Positions 25,779 through 36,414 of a stretch of 64,000 nt of DNA are shown here, in pieces. The stretch lies in contig NZ_BSOB01000010.1 of NCBI RefSeq assembly GCF_030160295.1, forward strand, positions 272,084-336,083, read 5' to 3'. Under the pieces are notes generated by a model. The model did not search any database and was not told where the DNA came from. It saw only the letters and a program-made list of their open reading frames with translations. A program made the position numbers and the translations under genes. The stretch's first letter is position 1, and each line of letters opens with the position of its first letter. The DNA is from Dyella acidisoli. Lineage in GTDB: Bacteria; Pseudomonadota; Gammaproteobacteria; Xanthomonadales; Rhodanobacteraceae.

Positions 25779-26420
25779 TTACGCAAACCCGTGCTGCTTC
25801 AGAAACGCTTCATCGATGCGCGATGCTTCACCGCCACCGATCAAGCGCTCCACGTAACGCGCAACCACATCCACTTCGATATTCACCGCATCGCCTGCCC
25901 GCCGCGCATGGAACACCGTGTGTTCCACCGTGTGAGGAATCAGGTTGACGCCGAAACGCTGACCGTTCACTTCGTTGACGGTAAGGCTGGTGCCATCGAT
26001 GCAGATGGAGCCTTTGGAAGCGATGTAGCGCGAGAGCTGCGCGGACACTTCGAACGTCCAGCGCTGCGAGCGGCCGTCCGGTGCGATGGAAACCACCTTG
26101 CCCACGCCATCGACATGGCCGGATACCAGATGGCCGCCCAGGCGATCTGCGAGCCTCAAGGCTTTTTCCAAGTTCACCGGATCGCCCGGCTTGTGCTTGC
26201 CCAGCGTGGTAAGTGACAGCGTTTCATTGGACACATCGGCAGCGAATCCGCGCGATTCGAGCGTGACCACCGTAAGGCATGCGCCGGATACCGCAATGCT
26301 GTCGCCCAATTGCACATCGGAAAGATCGAGATCGGCGGTATCGATATGCAGACGCACGTCGCCGCCGCGAGGTTCCAGCCGCGCGACGCGGCCGACGCTC
26401 TGGATGATGCCGGTAAACAT
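25779..26420 (-). CDS. ribE: Riboflavin synthase alpha chain
   Basis: A 213-residue trimeric enzyme that dismutates two lumazines to riboflavin. It shows the expected two repeats: repeat 1 begins MFTGIIQSVG and has SIAVSGACLTVV; repeat 2 has LADRLGGHLVSGHVDGVG and GSICIDGTSLTVNEV. The open frame extends ten codons upstream, but the ATG at 26418-26420 starts the invariant MFTGI and has GGAGG seven bases before it. It is the first gene after the FMN riboswitch, followed by ribBX after 18 bases. Confidence 0.95.
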   Translation of the reverse strand: MFTGIIQSVGRVARLEPRGGDVRLHIDTADLDLSDVQLGDSIAVSGACLTVVTLESRGFAADVSNETLSLTTLGKHKPGDPVNLEKALRLADRLGGHLVSGHVDGVGKVVSIAPDGRSQRWTFEVSAQLSRYIASKGSICIDGTSLTVNEVNGQRFGVNLIPHTVEHTVFHARRAGDAVNIEVDVVARYVERLIGGGEASRIDEAFLKQHGFA

Positions 26421-26710
26421 CAGCGCACCTCCAGGGGTGATCTGGTCCATTCAACGTAGGTGGCAGCGTTTCTGTCTGTTCGCAGGCCACAGGGCCGACG
26501 GCGAAGACAGACTGGCTGTCTGTTGAGACGGCGGACCGATGGCATGCGGGCAGACAGGAACGCTGACATCTGCGGGGAATGGATCAGAGCATCCCCTAGG
26601 AAGGTAGGCGAAACGAGGTAATGACTGGCTAGCATGAACGTTCTCCACGTAAGACGAATGTGGGAACGCCCCAAGGCATGAGGCACACGCATCGCTTGCG
26701 CGACGCATGC
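26421..26710 (-). other. Leader between FMN riboswitch and ribE
   Basis: About 290 bases without a convincing gene. It contains three CAGACA/TCTGTC motifs, two of which form ACAGAC-TGGCT-GTCTGT (around 26505-26521). These could take part in a terminator/antiterminator switch or an initiation-blocking fold. A 90-codon open frame crosses it but resembles no protein. Confidence 0.4.
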
Positions 26711-26883
26711 CGCCGTCTTCTTTCATCCGGACTGTGAGCCGCCCCGGCGAACCGGAAACAGCTTGACCGTCGGCTCCGGCATTGGACCGGATCTGCTGAC
26801 CTTCCGGCGGGACCGGAAGCGCTCGCGGGCTCAGACCTTACGGTCCCTACCGCCGGTGGGGAATTCCACCCCGCCCTGAAGAC
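26711..26883 (-). ncRNA. FMN riboswitch (RFN element)
   Basis: Read on the minus strand the element runs from GTCTTCAGGGCGGGGTGGAA through ATTCCCCACCGGCGGTA and AGCCCGCGAGC, then GGTCAGCAGATCCGGT, GCCGGAGCCGACGGT, and closes with AGTCCGGATGAAAGAAGAC. All the conserved blocks of the six-way FMN aptamer are present in order, with a variable P2-type hairpin between TAGGGACCG and GGTC. When FMN is bound, such elements turn off downstream riboflavin genes, here ribE and ribBX. The expression platform is in the 290-base leader that follows. Confidence 0.96.
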
Positions 26884-27029
26884 GTTTGTTGTGAGTGCCG
26901 GAAACCGGCTGGGGAAGTTTAACATCGATCACTGTGCCGTCCGTTCACTCGGGTGCACAGTGCGTTGCCCTTGCTCTCCCTCTACAGGCACCGGGTTGGC
27001 GCTATACGTCAGCTGCGCGAGATGCGGCT

Positions 27030-27056
27030 CCCTCCCCTATGCGCAGGGGAGGGGGT
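27030..27056. repeat. Hairpin after the LysR gene
   Basis: CTCCCTCCCC-TATGCGCA-GGGGAGGGGG forms an 8-base GC stem 14 bases beyond the LysR stop codon. It resembles the CCCTCTCCCC hairpins at 36246 and 40390. It may stop transcription coming from the regulator gene. Confidence 0.65.
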
Positions 27057-27069
27057 AGCTTGCGGCAGC

Positions 27070-27981
27070 TCATTGAGCCCCCAGCGTCTTCACCAAAAAA
27101 TCGATCAAGCTCCGCACTGCCGGCGCGCGATCGGCTCCCGGAAGCCACAGCAAATGAATCGGCGAGTTGCTGGGCGGCCAATCGGTCAGCACTTCCACCA
27201 GACGCCCTTCCGCCACCAGCGCGTCCGCCATGTAATCGCCCTGGATACCGATGCCGACGCCGGCCAGGATCGCGTCGCGCACGGCTTGCGAGTCGTTGCA
27301 GGTCAGCACGGGGTCCACACGCACCGAGCGCCGCTTCCGCTGGCGTGCGAATTGCCATAAGGTGCCTGTGCGCAGACCGCTGAAAACAATGCAGCGATGC
27401 CGCTTGAGTTCGGAGGGATCGTTCAACGGCGGCGCCGACGCTAAATAATCAGGAGCCGCGCAAAGATAACGGCGCATAGTGCCTACCCGTCGCGCCACAC
27501 AGCGTGTATCGGCCAGTTTGCCCACGCGCACGGCCAGATCCACTTTCGCTTCGACCAGGTCGACATACCTGTCGTCGTAGGTCGTTTCGATATGTAGCTG
27601 CGGATGGCTGCGCATGAACTGCGCAAGCAGCGGCGCCATGCACATGCGTCCGTACGAAGCCGGCAGATGTACGCATAACCGCCCGCCCAGTTCGCCGGTG
27701 CGCGGGCGCAAATTGACTGCCAGTTCTGCCATCACCGCCTCGAGGCGTTCGCAGTAGGCAAGCAATTGTTCGCCGCGTGCAGTCAACGTCATGCGTCGCG
27801 TGGTGCGCAAGAACAGCGGATTGCCAGTGGTTTTTTCCAGCGCAGCGATGCGGCGACTGAGCACCGATGGCGTGCACCCGGCCACGCGAGCCGCCTGGGA
27901 GAAATTCAACAGGCGCGCGGCAGCTGCAAAACCTCGAAGCTCCCGCAGGCGGGTCGGCGTCAGTTCGAACGATTTGTTCAT
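27070..27981 (-). CDS. LysR-family transcriptional regulator
   Basis: A 303-residue regulator. The N-terminal winged helix-turn-helix is LRGFAAAARLLNFSQAARVA followed by CTPSVLSRRIAALEKTTG. Next come the linker helix (EQLLAYCERLEAVMAEL) and an effector domain with GRLCVHLPASYGRMCMAPLL and VDLAVRVGKLADTRCVARRV. It is divergent from the quinone-reductase-like gene at 28073 with about 90 bases between them, the classic layout for a LysR protein controlling its neighbour. Neither start is backed by a good ribosome site; 27981 is preferred over 28020 because of the family length. The effector is unknown. Confidence 0.88.
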   Translation of the reverse strand: MNKSFELTPTRLRELRGFAAAARLLNFSQAARVAGCTPSVLSRRIAALEKTTGNPLFLRTTRRMTLTARGEQLLAYCERLEAVMAELAVNLRPRTGELGGRLCVHLPASYGRMCMAPLLAQFMRSHPQLHIETTYDDRYVDLVEAKVDLAVRVGKLADTRCVARRVGTMRRYLCAAPDYLASAPPLNDPSELKRHRCIVFSGLRTGTLWQFARQRKRRSVRVDPVLTCNDSQAVRDAILAGVGIGIQGDYMADALVAEGRLVEVLTDWPPSNSPIHLLWLPGADRAPAVRSLIDFLVKTLGAQ

Positions 27982-28072
27982 AGAGTGAATAAAAGATATG
28001 TATTTGTGCGAGATTATCATCCCTCACTGAAAGTCAGACCATGGCGGCGTCCCCAAACAAGGAACACCCGCC

Positions 28073-29080
28073 ATGCGCAGCATCCAGCTCACCGCCTTCG
28101 GACTCGATCATCTGAAGCTCGTCGACCTGCCCTCGCCACGCCCCAAGCCCAACGAGGTTCTGGTACGGATGGAAGCGGCCTCACTCAATTACCGCGATCA
28201 TCTGTTAGTAAGCGGCCAGCTTTATCGCGGCGTGACATTGCCGATCGTGCCGATATCCGATGGCGCCGGCGTCGTGCTGGAAGTCGGCGAAGCAGTGACG
28301 CGTTTCAAGCCGGGCGATCGCGTCACCACGTTCTACAAGTCGCGCTGGTTATCCGGTGCCATGCGTCCCGAATGGGAAGGTGCGGAAATCGGAGGCCCGG
28401 CCGAAGGCATAATGCGCGAGCTGGCCTGCTTCGATGCGTATTCGCTCGCCCACGCGCCTTCGCATATGGACAGCCTGCAAGCGGCGACGCTGCCGATCGC
28501 TGCGCTCACTGCTTGGCAAGCATTGGAACAGGCCCGCGTCACCACTGGCCAGACCGTACTGGTGCTGGGTACCGGCGGCGTGTCTTTGTTCGCCTTGCAA
28601 TTCGCAAAGCTGCGCGGTGCGAAAGTGATACTGCTTTCATCGAGCAACGAAAAGCTGGCACGCGGCAAGACGCTGGGTGCGGATGTCGGCATCAACTATC
28701 GCGAAACGCCACAGTGGGGTGCTGCCGTGCGTGAAGTTAGCAGGGGCGGCGTGGATGCCGTCATCGAAACCGCCGGGGCTTCAACCTTCCCGCAATCGCT
28801 CGAAGCCGTACGCATGCACGGTTTTGTCGGCGTGGTGGGCTTTTTGGGCGGCAACGATGCGCAGGTCTCGCTCCTGCAGGTGATTCTCAAGCGCGTGCAT
28901 GTGCAAGGCATTTCGGTCGCTTCGCTGGAGCAGCACGAACGCATGGTCGCAGCCCTGGAGGCTACGCAGCTGCAACCTGTACTCGACAAGGTCTACGGTT
29001 TTGAAGAACTTCCCGCTGCATTCGAGCACATGCTGGCCGGCAAGCATTTCGGGAAAATTGGTATCGATTTCGCTCGTTGA
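28073..29080 (+). CDS. Zinc-independent MDR oxidoreductase (quinone reductase-like)
   Basis: A 335-residue NAD(P)-dependent enzyme of the medium-chain dehydrogenase superfamily. The N-terminal GroES-like fold has SLNYRDHLLVSGQLY and PISDGAGVVLEVGEAV. The Rossmann fold is marked by VLVLGTGGVSLFALQFAKL (about residues 160-178). The catalytic-zinc Cys/His set is missing and there is no structural Cys4 lobe, as in zeta-crystallin-like quinone reductases. The divergent LysR gene at 27070 probably controls it. The substrate is probably a quinone or an activated alkene, but this is not certain. Confidence 0.88.
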   Translation: MRSIQLTAFGLDHLKLVDLPSPRPKPNEVLVRMEAASLNYRDHLLVSGQLYRGVTLPIVPISDGAGVVLEVGEAVTRFKPGDRVTTFYKSRWLSGAMRPEWEGAEIGGPAEGIMRELACFDAYSLAHAPSHMDSLQAATLPIAALTAWQALEQARVTTGQTVLVLGTGGVSLFALQFAKLRGAKVILLSSSNEKLARGKTLGADVGINYRETPQWGAAVREVSRGGVDAVIETAGASTFPQSLEAVRMHGFVGVVGFLGGNDAQVSLLQVILKRVHVQGISVASLEQHERMVAALEATQLQPVLDKVYGFEELPAAFEHMLAGKHFGKIGIDFAR

Positions 29081-29083
29081 CGG

Positions 29084-30184
29084 TTATGCCGGACGCAATT
29101 GCAAACGCCAGTCGTTGCCTATCTGCCGCTGATCGACTACCCGCAACGACCAGCGCGACGCCATCTCGCTTAACGAAGGCAGATGCATCAATGGACGTGC
29201 GTGGTCGCCGAGCATGATGGGTGCGATGTAGAGCAACAGCTCATCGGCCAACCCTGCTGCGAAAAGTGCACCGCAGAGTGTTGGACCGGCTTCGACGTGC
29301 AATTCGCTGCAGCTTCGTCCAGCAAGCAGACTGAGGACGGCTTGCAGATTGAGCGCATCGCCCTGCTCTGGAATGGCGATGCGCTCGACGTTTGCGAAAC
29401 GATCATCGGTGACTTCCGCCGACGCCGCATGCAACACGAGGGTGGGCGTTTGGCCGTCCAAAACATGGCTTCCGGCAGGGGTACGCAGATGACGGTCGAG
29501 AATGACTCGCGTGGGAGAGAACGTCTCACGCGGTAGATCCCCGGCGGGAAGTCGCACTGTCAGTTGTGGATTATCGCCAAGCACCGTACCGACGCCACTC
29601 AAGATGGCCGAGCTACGTGCGCGCCAACGCTGTACATCCGCTCTGGCCGCTTCGCCGGTGATCCACTTCGACTCGCCATTCGCGAGTGCTGTGCGGCCAT
29701 CCAGACTCATCGCCAACTTCACGCGTACCCATGGGCTATGGCGTTCGATCCGACTGAAGAAACCGATGTTGATCTCCCGTGCTGCTTCCCGCATCAGGCC
29801 GCTTTCCACCGTGATACCTGCAGCGCGTAGCTTGGCGATGCCCTGGCCTGCCACTTGCGGAAAAGGGTCCTCTGCGGCGATCACCACACGGCCGACACCG
29901 GCAGCGATCAGTGCATCGGCGCACGGTGGTGTACGACCATGATGCGCGCAGGGTTCCAGCGTGACATAAGCGGTGGCGCCACGCGCTTCTGCTCCCGCCT
30001 CCCGCAACGCATATACCTCGGCATGCGGTTCGCCGGCGCGTTCGTGCCAGCCCTGCCCCACCACCCGCTCGCCATGGGCAATCACGCAACCCACTCGTGG
30101 ATTGGGCTGCGTCGTATAGAGACCTTGTTCGGCCAAGCGCAGCGCGTGCGCCATGTGCTTAGCATCGACGACGGAAACTGTCAT
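29084..30184 (-). CDS. ribD: Bifunctional riboflavin deaminase/reductase RibD
   Basis: A 366-residue two-domain enzyme for the second and third steps of the pyrimidine branch of riboflavin synthesis. The deaminase domain has HAE (residues 54-56, His as zinc ligand and Glu as acid) and PCAHHGRTPPC (78-88, the two Cys zinc ligands). The reductase domain starts near residue 150 (VRVKLAMSLDGRTALANGES) and has ILSGVGTVLGDNPQLTVR. It is encoded apart from ribE/ribBX and from glyA-nrdR, with which ribD is often clustered. It ends just 3 bases from the end of the convergent gene at 28073. Confidence 0.95.
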   Translation of the reverse strand: MTVSVVDAKHMAHALRLAEQGLYTTQPNPRVGCVIAHGERVVGQGWHERAGEPHAEVYALREAGAEARGATAYVTLEPCAHHGRTPPCADALIAAGVGRVVIAAEDPFPQVAGQGIAKLRAAGITVESGLMREAAREINIGFFSRIERHSPWVRVKLAMSLDGRTALANGESKWITGEAARADVQRWRARSSAILSGVGTVLGDNPQLTVRLPAGDLPRETFSPTRVILDRHLRTPAGSHVLDGQTPTLVLHAASAEVTDDRFANVERIAIPEQGDALNLQAVLSLLAGRSCSELHVEAGPTLCGALFAAGLADELLLYIAPIMLGDHARPLMHLPSLSEMASRWSLRVVDQRQIGNDWRLQLRPA

Positions 30185-30299
30185 GGAGGCGTCTGAATAT
30201 GGTTATGCAAGATCGTCAGTGTGCGCGATCGCCCGGCATTTGTCGCGCCAGTGGAATCGGGAGTAGCCTAGAAATCTTACTTGCGAAAAGGCCACGGTC

Positions 30300-31256
30300 A
30301 TGATTTACGACAACATTCTCGACACCATCGGCAATACGCCCATCGTTCGTCTGCATCGTATAGCCCCCTCGCACGTAACGCTCTATACGAAGGTGGAAGC
30401 CTTCAATCCCGGCGGCTCGGTGAAAGACCGCTTGGCCATTGCCATCATTCTCGATGCAGAAAAGAAAGGTTTGCTCAAGCCCGGCGATACGGTGGTGGAA
30501 GCTACTTCGGGTAACACCGGCGTAGCACTGGCGATGGTGTGCGCCTCACGCGGTTATCGCTTCGTGGCCATCATGACTGAAACTTTTTCGATCGAGCGCC
30601 GCAAATTGATGCGTGCTTACGGCGCCAAAGTCATCCTTACACCCGCTGCCGAACGCGGCACCGGCATGGTTCGGCGTGCAGAGGAATTGGCAAAAAAGCA
30701 TGGCTGGTTTCTGGCTCGGCAATTCCAGAACCAGGCCAACCCTTCTTACCACCGCAACACCACCGCGGCGGAAATCCTGCGCGATTTCGCCGGCAAGCGA
30801 CTGGATGCCTTTGTCACCGGCTGGGGCACAGGCGGCACGCTTACCGGCGTCGGTGAAGTGCTGAAGGTTGCCCGGCCCGAAGTGAAAATCGTGGTCTCCG
30901 AACCTGCGGGCGCATCCTTGCTGCAGGACAAGCCATGGCAGCCACACAAGATCCAGGGCTGGACCCCGGACTTCGTGCCCGAGGTGCTCAATCGCAAAGT
31001 ATTCGACGTGGATCTGCCGGTGGACGAAGTGGTGGCCCGCGACACCTCGCGTCGACTGGCCAAGGAAGAAGGCATTTTCGTCGGTATCTCAGCCGGCGCT
31101 ACGGTTGCCGCTGCACTTCAGTATGCAGAAAAGGCCGAGCAAGGCAGCGTGATTCTGGCGATGTTGCCGGATACCGGTGAGCGGTATTTGTCGACCTTCT
31201 TGTTTGAAGGTGTGGACGAGGGTTCGGATGATGCTTGGCTAGAGAGCCTTGGCTAA
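30300..31256 (+). CDS. cysK: Cysteine synthase, PLP-dependent
   Basis: A 318-residue O-acetylserine sulfhydrylase-type enzyme making cysteine. The PLP lysine is Lys42 in NPGGSVKDR. The phosphate/substrate loop is EATSGNTGVALA (about residues 68-79), GTGGTLTGVGEVLK (about 178-191) holds the cofactor phosphate, and a C-terminal GISAGATVAAAL is present. The MQPGQ/SPG-type details do not clearly separate CysK from CysM, so the symbol is tentative. It follows a short gap from the divergent ribD, and family A and B repeats lie beyond its stop codon. Confidence 0.88.
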   Translation: MIYDNILDTIGNTPIVRLHRIAPSHVTLYTKVEAFNPGGSVKDRLAIAIILDAEKKGLLKPGDTVVEATSGNTGVALAMVCASRGYRFVAIMTETFSIERRKLMRAYGAKVILTPAAERGTGMVRRAEELAKKHGWFLARQFQNQANPSYHRNTTAAEILRDFAGKRLDAFVTGWGTGGTLTGVGEVLKVARPEVKIVVSEPAGASLLQDKPWQPHKIQGWTPDFVPEVLNRKVFDVDLPVDEVVARDTSRRLAKEEGIFVGISAGATVAAALQYAEKAEQGSVILAMLPDTGERYLSTFLFEGVDEGSDDAWLESLG

Positions 31257-31280
31257 CTGATAGAGCTTGCAAACCTCACG

Positions 31281-31363
31281 GTCGTCATTCCCGCGAAAGC
31301 GGGAATCCATTGTCAACCTCGCCAAAAGCAAAATGGATTCCCGCTTTCGCGGGAATGACGACT
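31281..31363. repeat. Dispersed palindrome, family A
   Basis: Nearly perfect arms GTCATTCCCGCGAAAGCGGG and CCCGCTTTCGCGGGAATGAC enclose a spacer with CAATTG-type ends (TCCATTGTCAACC, AAAATGGA). It lies between the convergent cysK and nrdR genes, directly beside a family B element. Confidence 0.9.
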
Positions 31364-31373
31364 ACGTAGTCGA

Positions 31374-31448
31374 GTAGGTTGGGGTGCAAGCCCCAACATC
31401 GCTAAGCACGGTGACATCCATGCGTTGGGGTTTGCACCCCAACCTACG
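31374..31448. repeat. Dispersed palindrome, family B
   Basis: The arms GTAGGTTGGGGTGCAAGCCC and GGGTTTGCACCCCAACCTAC are separated by about 35 bases that include ATCGCTAAGCACGGTGA. It ends five bases after the nrdR stop codon. It shares the core ATCGC(T/C)AAGCAC with the copy at 49553. Confidence 0.9.
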
Positions 31449-31453
31449 AAAGC

Positions 31454-31987
31454 TCAGCTCTTACGATGACCACGCTTCGCAGCCGCAGCACCCGCTTCAC
31501 CCAGCAAAGACAGCTGCAAATTCTCCAGGCCAGGTAAATCGCGCTCCAACTTCTCGATCTCTTCGCGGAACGCATGCACGTCTTCGAACTTGCGGTAGAC
31601 GGACGCAAAACGCACGTACGCCACCTGATCGAGCTTCTTCAACTCGCGCATCACCAGCTCACCAACGTGGCGCGAAGGCACTTCACGCTCGCCACTCTTA
31701 CGTAGATCGTCGATCACCGCACGAACCGCGGCGTCCACGTCATGGCTTGCCACCGGCCGTTTCTGCAACGCACGCTCGAAGCTTGTGCGCAACTTGCGTT
31801 CATCAAAGATCTCGCGTCGCTCGCCACTTTTCACGATCGCCGGCAGTTTCAGCTCAGCCGTTTCGAACGTATTGAACCGCTCACCACACTGCGGACACTC
31901 GCGACGACGGCGCACGGTGGCGCCATCGTCGGCGAGGCGTGAATCGATCACGCGGGTGTCTTCATGCTGGCAGAAAGGACAGTGCAC
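31454..31987 (-). CDS. nrdR: Ribonucleotide reductase repressor NrdR
   Basis: A 177-residue transcriptional regulator of ribonucleotide reductase genes. The zinc ribbon uses Cys3, Cys6, Cys31 and Cys34 ([22 protein letters not shown]). The ATP-cone domain follows ([22 protein letters not shown]). The C-terminal tail after [17 protein letters not shown] is somewhat long, ending basic (KRGHRKS). It lies 21 bases after glyA in the same direction, a conserved neighbourhood. Confidence 0.96.
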   Translation of the reverse strand: MHCPFCQHEDTRVIDSRLADDGATVRRRRECPQCGERFNTFETAELKLPAIVKSGERREIFDERKLRTSFERALQKRPVASHDVDAAVRAVIDDLRKSGEREVPSRHVGELVMRELKKLDQVAYVRFASVYRKFEDVHAFREEIEKLERDLPGLENLQLSLLGEAGAAAAKRGHRKS

Positions 31988-32008
31988 GTTGGGTGAGTAT
32001 GCCTTTGC

Positions 32009-33262
32009 TTAGCCGTAGACGGGGAATTTCTTGCATTGTGCGGAGACTTTCTCGCGCACAGCTTTAATCACGCTTTCGTCAGCAGGAGCATCCAGCACGT
32101 CGCAAATCCAATGGGTGAGCTCAACCACCTCGGCCTCTTTGTAACCACGCGTGGTGATGGCGGGCGTGCCGACACGCAGGCCGGAAGTGACGAACGGCGA
32201 ACGCGGGTCATTCGGCACGGCATTCTTGTTGACGGTGATGTGCGCCTTGCCGAGGGCCGCCTCCGCATCCTTGCCAGTGACTTCGCGACCGATCAGATCG
32301 ATCAGCATCAGGTGGTTTTCAGTGCCGCCAGACACGACCTTATAACCGCGTTCGATCAGCGTCTTCGCCATGACCTTGGCGTTCTTTACCACCTGCGCCT
32401 GGTAATCCTTGAAGGACGGCTCCAACGCTTCCTTGAACGCCACCGCCTTGGCGGCGATCACGTGCATGAGCGGACCACCCTGAATACCGGGGAACACGAT
32501 GGACTGCAGTTTCTTTTCGATTTCTTCGCCCGCGTCCTTGGCAAGCACAATGCCGCCGCGCGGACCACGCAGCGTCTTGTGCGTGGTCGAAGTGACCACG
32601 TGCGCGTGCGGTAGCGGGCTGGGATACACGCCTGCAGCGATCAAGCCTGCGACGTGCGCCATATCCACGAACAGATACGCGCCAACCTTGTCGGCGATGG
32701 CGCGGAAACGCGCCCAATCCATGATCTGCGAGTAAGCGCTAAAGCCGGCCACGATCATCTTTGGCTTATGTTCGACGGCGAGGCGTTCGACTTCGTCGTA
32801 ATCGACCAGGCCCTGCTCGTTCACGCCGTACTGCACGGCGTTGTACATCTTGCCGGAGATATTCACCTTCGCGCCGTGCGTGAGGTGACCGCCGTGCGCC
32901 AGGCTCATGCCGAGGATGGTGTCGCCCGGATTGAGCAGCGCGAAGTACACCGCCTGATTGGCCTGCGAACCGGAGTGTGGCTGCACGTTGGCGTAAGTGG
33001 CGCCGAACAGCTGCTTCAGGCGCTCGATGGCGAGGCGCTCGGCCACGTCCACATATTCGCAACCACCGTAGTAACGCTTGCCCGGATAGCCTTCGGCGTA
33101 CTTGTTGGTGAGCACCGAGCCCTGGGCTTCCAGCACGCGTGGGCTGGCGTAGTTCTCCGAAGCGATCAGCTCGACGTGGTCCTCCTGGCGGCGGGCTTCG
33201 TCAGCAATGGCCTTGGCCAGCTCTTCATCATAGCCGGCGATCGTTTGATGCTTCGGGAACAT
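32009..33262 (-). CDS. glyA: Serine hydroxymethyltransferase
   Basis: A 417-residue PLP enzyme interconverting serine and glycine with tetrahydrofolate, the main source of one-carbon units. Motifs are [20 protein letters not shown] (about residues 27-46), [34 protein letters not shown], and the PLP lysine in [15 protein letters not shown] (about 222-236). The open frame goes 35 codons further up. I took the ATG at 33260-33262 ([12 protein letters not shown]), as in the family, with GAGG a few bases upstream. It is probably cotranscribed with nrdR. Confidence 0.96.
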   Translation of the reverse strand: MFPKHQTIAGYDEELAKAIADEARRQEDHVELIASENYASPRVLEAQGSVLTNKYAEGYPGKRYYGGCEYVDVAERLAIERLKQLFGATYANVQPHSGSQANQAVYFALLNPGDTILGMSLAHGGHLTHGAKVNISGKMYNAVQYGVNEQGLVDYDEVERLAVEHKPKMIVAGFSAYSQIMDWARFRAIADKVGAYLFVDMAHVAGLIAAGVYPSPLPHAHVVTSTTHKTLRGPRGGIVLAKDAGEEIEKKLQSIVFPGIQGGPLMHVIAAKAVAFKEALEPSFKDYQAQVVKNAKVMAKTLIERGYKVVSGGTENHLMLIDLIGREVTGKDAEAALGKAHITVNKNAVPNDPRSPFVTSGLRVGTPAITTRGYKEAEVVELTHWICDVLDAPADESVIKAVREKVSAQCKKFPVYG

Positions 33263-33371
33263 TCGGGCCTCGTGGGGTCGCGTGAGACGGGGTAAGACTC
33301 GAAAGTGTAATGGTCGGGGGGCTTCGCGACCACCGTGGAATGGCCGGAACATTCGTCGCGTTGCCAACAGT

Positions 33372-33391
33372 CAATGAATAGCAATTCATTG
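33372..33391. promoter_or_regulatory. Palindrome in the glyA upstream region
   Basis: CAATGAAT-AGCA-ATTCATTG is a perfect 8-base inverted repeat about 110 bases upstream of the glyA start, in an AT-rich patch (33370-33415). On the plus strand it is followed by TTTTTC, but no plus-strand gene ends here. An operator or promoter-region element is therefore as likely as a terminator. Confidence 0.35.
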
Positions 33392-33474
33392 TTTTTCATC
33401 AAAAAATTAAATCGGCATGTGCCACTTTCCGCGTATCTGGCGTCCAGTCGTGCCAATTAATCACAAGGACGAAC

Positions 33475-33502
33475 CCAGGTTGGGGCGCAAACTCCAACTT
33501 AC
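33475..33502. repeat. Family B half-element
   Basis: CAGGTTGGGGCGCAAACTCCAACTTAC is a single compact copy with both arms nearly touching. The last arm holds the TAA stop codon of the DUF817 gene (33499-33501), read on the minus strand. Confidence 0.75.
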
Positions 33503-34434
33503 TCGCCCTGCGTTCGCCGTGTCGCCACTGCACCCACCATCACGTAGCTGATGATCATCAGCAAAAACCATGATCCCAACTTCGACATCGGCACCATGCG
33601 CCAACCATGATGCTGCGTCGGATAACGCCATGCCGCACTGAAGGTACCGATGTTCTCGGCGAACCAAATGAACACCGCTACCAGCAGAAAACCCAATAGC
33701 AACGGCATGCGTCGATGTGCATGGCGAATGCGGAAATGTACCCAGGTGCGCCCGAATAACAGCGCTACCGCTGCAAACAACAGCCATCGCAGATCAGGCA
33801 AAAAGTGATGTGTGAAAAAGTTCGCATAGATCGCCACTGCTAACCACACCGTGGCCATGAATGGCGGATGCCGCGTGAATTCAAAATCGAACAACCGCCA
33901 CGCCCGTGCGATATAACTGCCCACCGATGCATACATGAAACCGCTGAAGAGCGGCACGCCGCTGATGCGCAGCAACGAAGGCTCCGGATAGATCCACGAA
34001 CCCACCGAAGTCTTGAACACTTCCATTGCCGTACCCACAACGTGAAACAGCAGGATCACCTTCGCCTCTTCCAGCGTTTCCAGTCGACTGGCGATTAGCG
34101 CGCATTGCATACCCAGAGCAGCGATGGTGAGAAAGTCGTAACGCGCCAGCGCTGCATGCTGCGGATAGAACGCCCAGGTGAGCCCAAGCAGCAGCACCAT
34201 GCTGCCGCCGAATAGGCAGGCAGAGGCCTGCTTTGCCCCAAAACAGACGAACTCGTGCAAAGCAACGGCGCAACGGCCACGCGAGTGCGCCCAGTGTCCG
34301 GTTCGCTTATCCCACGCACGCAGCACTTCGAGCACGCTGCCAAGGATGTCGATTGTCGATGGTCTCCACATTCCCAGAAGCCTGGCGGCGCGGCATGACC
34401 AGGCGGGCGCGAAAAGTGGCACACGGCTAGCCAT
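33499..34434 (-). CDS. DUF817 family membrane protein
   Basis: About 311 residues with seven or eight membrane segments. The family block is HVVGTAMEVFKTSVGSWIYP, then EPSLLRISGVPLFSGFMYAS, then VGSYIARAWRLFDFEFTRHP, which is highly conserved in DUF817 proteins. Members are integral inner-membrane proteins without a known biochemical role. The start is uncertain: an upstream GTG (34473), the ATG at 34434 and the ATG at 34371 are all possible, and none has a good ribosome site. The stop codon lies in a family B repeat. It is separated from glyA by about 235 bases. Confidence 0.88.
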   Translation of the reverse strand: MASRVPLFAPAWSCRAARLLGMWRPSTIDILGSVLEVLRAWDKRTGHWAHSRGRCAVALHEFVCFGAKQASACLFGGSMVLLLGLTWAFYPQHAALARYDFLTIAALGMQCALIASRLETLEEAKVILLFHVVGTAMEVFKTSVGSWIYPEPSLLRISGVPLFSGFMYASVGSYIARAWRLFDFEFTRHPPFMATVWLAVAIYANFFTHHFLPDLRWLLFAAVALLFGRTWVHFRIRHAHRRMPLLLGFLLVAVFIWFAENIGTFSAAWRYPTQHHGWRMVPMSKLGSWFLLMIISYVMVGAVATRRTQGE

Positions 34435-34574
34435 TGGCTTGCGATAAGGCGGCGAATGACTTCCCGCCGTCACCGGCGCTTACGCACAACCCGCTATAAT
34501 CGGACGTTTGATACCCACGCCCTGCGCGTCGCCCGTCCTTGCGGGCCGACCACGCGTACGCCAACGGAGCCAGC

Positions 34575-36236
<1,662 letters not shown>

Positions 36237-36245
36237 CGCGACGCC

Positions 36246-36384
36246 TCACTCCCTCTCCCCTCCGGGGAGAGGGCTGGGGTGAGGGGCCAACGCTTGCCTC
36301 AAACTCCAATAGAACCGCGCACTGATCTACCACCACTGCAAGATTCGCCCCTCACCCTACCCTCTCCCCGGAGGGGAGAGGGAA
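36246..36384. repeat. Long inverted pair of CCCTCTCCCC hairpins
   Basis: The left copy (about 36246-36287) and right copy (about 36346-36384) are each small hairpins built on CCCTCTCCCC(TCC)GGGGAGAGGG, with flanks GGGGTGAGGGGC and GCCCCTCACCC. The two copies are also inverted with respect to one another. They lie just past the ettA stop codon, ahead of pyrF. Related single hairpins occur at 27030, 40390 and 54276. Confidence 0.85.
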
Positions 36385-36414
36385 AAAGAAACATGGCGGC
36401 AAGGAGAGAGACAC

